Notes under the pieces: model-generated
Seen by the model: the letters and a program-made list of their open reading frames with translations, nothing else
Databases searched by the model: none
Told to the model about the DNA's origin: nothing
DNA from: Desulfobacterales bacterium
GTDB taxonomy: Bacteria; Desulfobacterota; Desulfobacteria; Desulfobacterales; JAUCGF01
Assembly (NCBI GenBank): GCA_029940345.1
Contig: JAOZRC010000049.1
Location: 1-15,166, forward strand
DNA length: 15,166 nucleotides
Direction: 5' to 3'
Made by a program: the position numbers and the translations under genes
Shown here: piece after piece, positions 15,108 through 15,166 of the stretch
How the letters are laid out: every line of letters starts with the position of its first letter
Position numbering within the stretch: the first letter of the stretch is position 1

Positions 15108-15166
15108 ATGTATATTGAAACGAAATGTGTTCATTCAGGCGAAGGTACTGATACAATAACCAGAGG
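15108..15166 (+). CDS. N-terminus of a probable PLP-dependent Cys/Met-metabolism enzyme (cut by window end)
   Basis: Only the first twenty codons are present: MYIETKCVHSGEGTDTITRG. The pattern T-x-C/A-V-H-x-G near the start is typical of the cystathionine gamma-synthase / O-acetylhomoserine sulfhydrylase / methionine gamma-lyase family. AAGGAGA lies about six bases before the ATG, a strong ribosome-binding site. Which reaction it catalyses cannot be told from this much sequence. Confidence 0.55.
   Translation, partial: MYIETKCVHSGEGTDTITR

Overview
The window reads as a piece of a Gram-negative bacterial chromosome of moderate GC content, with AT-rich intergenic gaps and many short inverted repeats. 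The gene families fit a deltaproteobacterial-type anaerobe (Desulfobacterota, Desulfobacterales-like): ADP-forming acyl-CoA synthetase subunits, an MFS/PlsC phospholipid acyltransferase fusion, a DmeF-type metal exporter and an AAA-ATPase-like remnant. There is no rRNA, tRNA or other taxonomic marker, so this assignment is an inference.

Layout. (1) Positions 148-3720, minus strand: a compact operon with two paralogous alpha-type subunits (CoA-binding/phospho-His modules) followed by one beta (ATP-grasp) subunit of an ADP-forming acyl-CoA synthetase. (2) Positions 4225-5341, plus strand: a divergent, promoter-preceded FabH-type ketoacyl synthase III. (3) Positions 5511-8841, minus strand: a DmeF-like cation diffusion facilitator, then an MFS (LplT-like) plus PlsC fusion, then a frameshifted and truncated remnant resembling the N-terminus of an SGNH/GDSL-type protein. 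(4) Positions 8842-9556: a gene-free, repeat-rich AT island with nested inverted repeats and a 10-bp tandem repeat. (5) Positions 9557-11936, plus strand: a NYN-domain (PIN-like) protein with a probable C-terminal LOTUS/OST-HTH domain, then an aspartokinase. (6) Positions 11955-14123, minus strand: a graveyard of broken genes: a truncated AAA-ATPase-like protein, the C-terminal part of a large protein with a reading-frame break, and a short unknown gene that runs into it. (7) Positions 14204-15166, plus strand: a small inverted-repeat element, a META/HslJ-domain lipoprotein, and the first codons of what looks like a PLP-dependent Cys/Met-metabolism enzyme cut by the window edge.

The intact genes are mainly acyl-CoA and lipid metabolism (acyl-CoA synthetase, FabH, PlsC), amino-acid metabolism (aspartokinase, probable transsulfuration-type enzyme) and metal export. 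No complete defence system is visible.

The most unusual signal is a repeat family. A palindromic element of about 120 bp at 4023-4143 has a near-identical core copy at 852-918, inside the 3' end of the second alpha-subunit gene. There it encodes an in-frame C-terminal tail that the neighbouring paralogue lacks, which resembles a coding-region palindromic element. At least four other inverted-repeat families sit in the gaps, and one of them (TATAGACGTTCAG) occurs near both window ends as well as in a complete paired copy.
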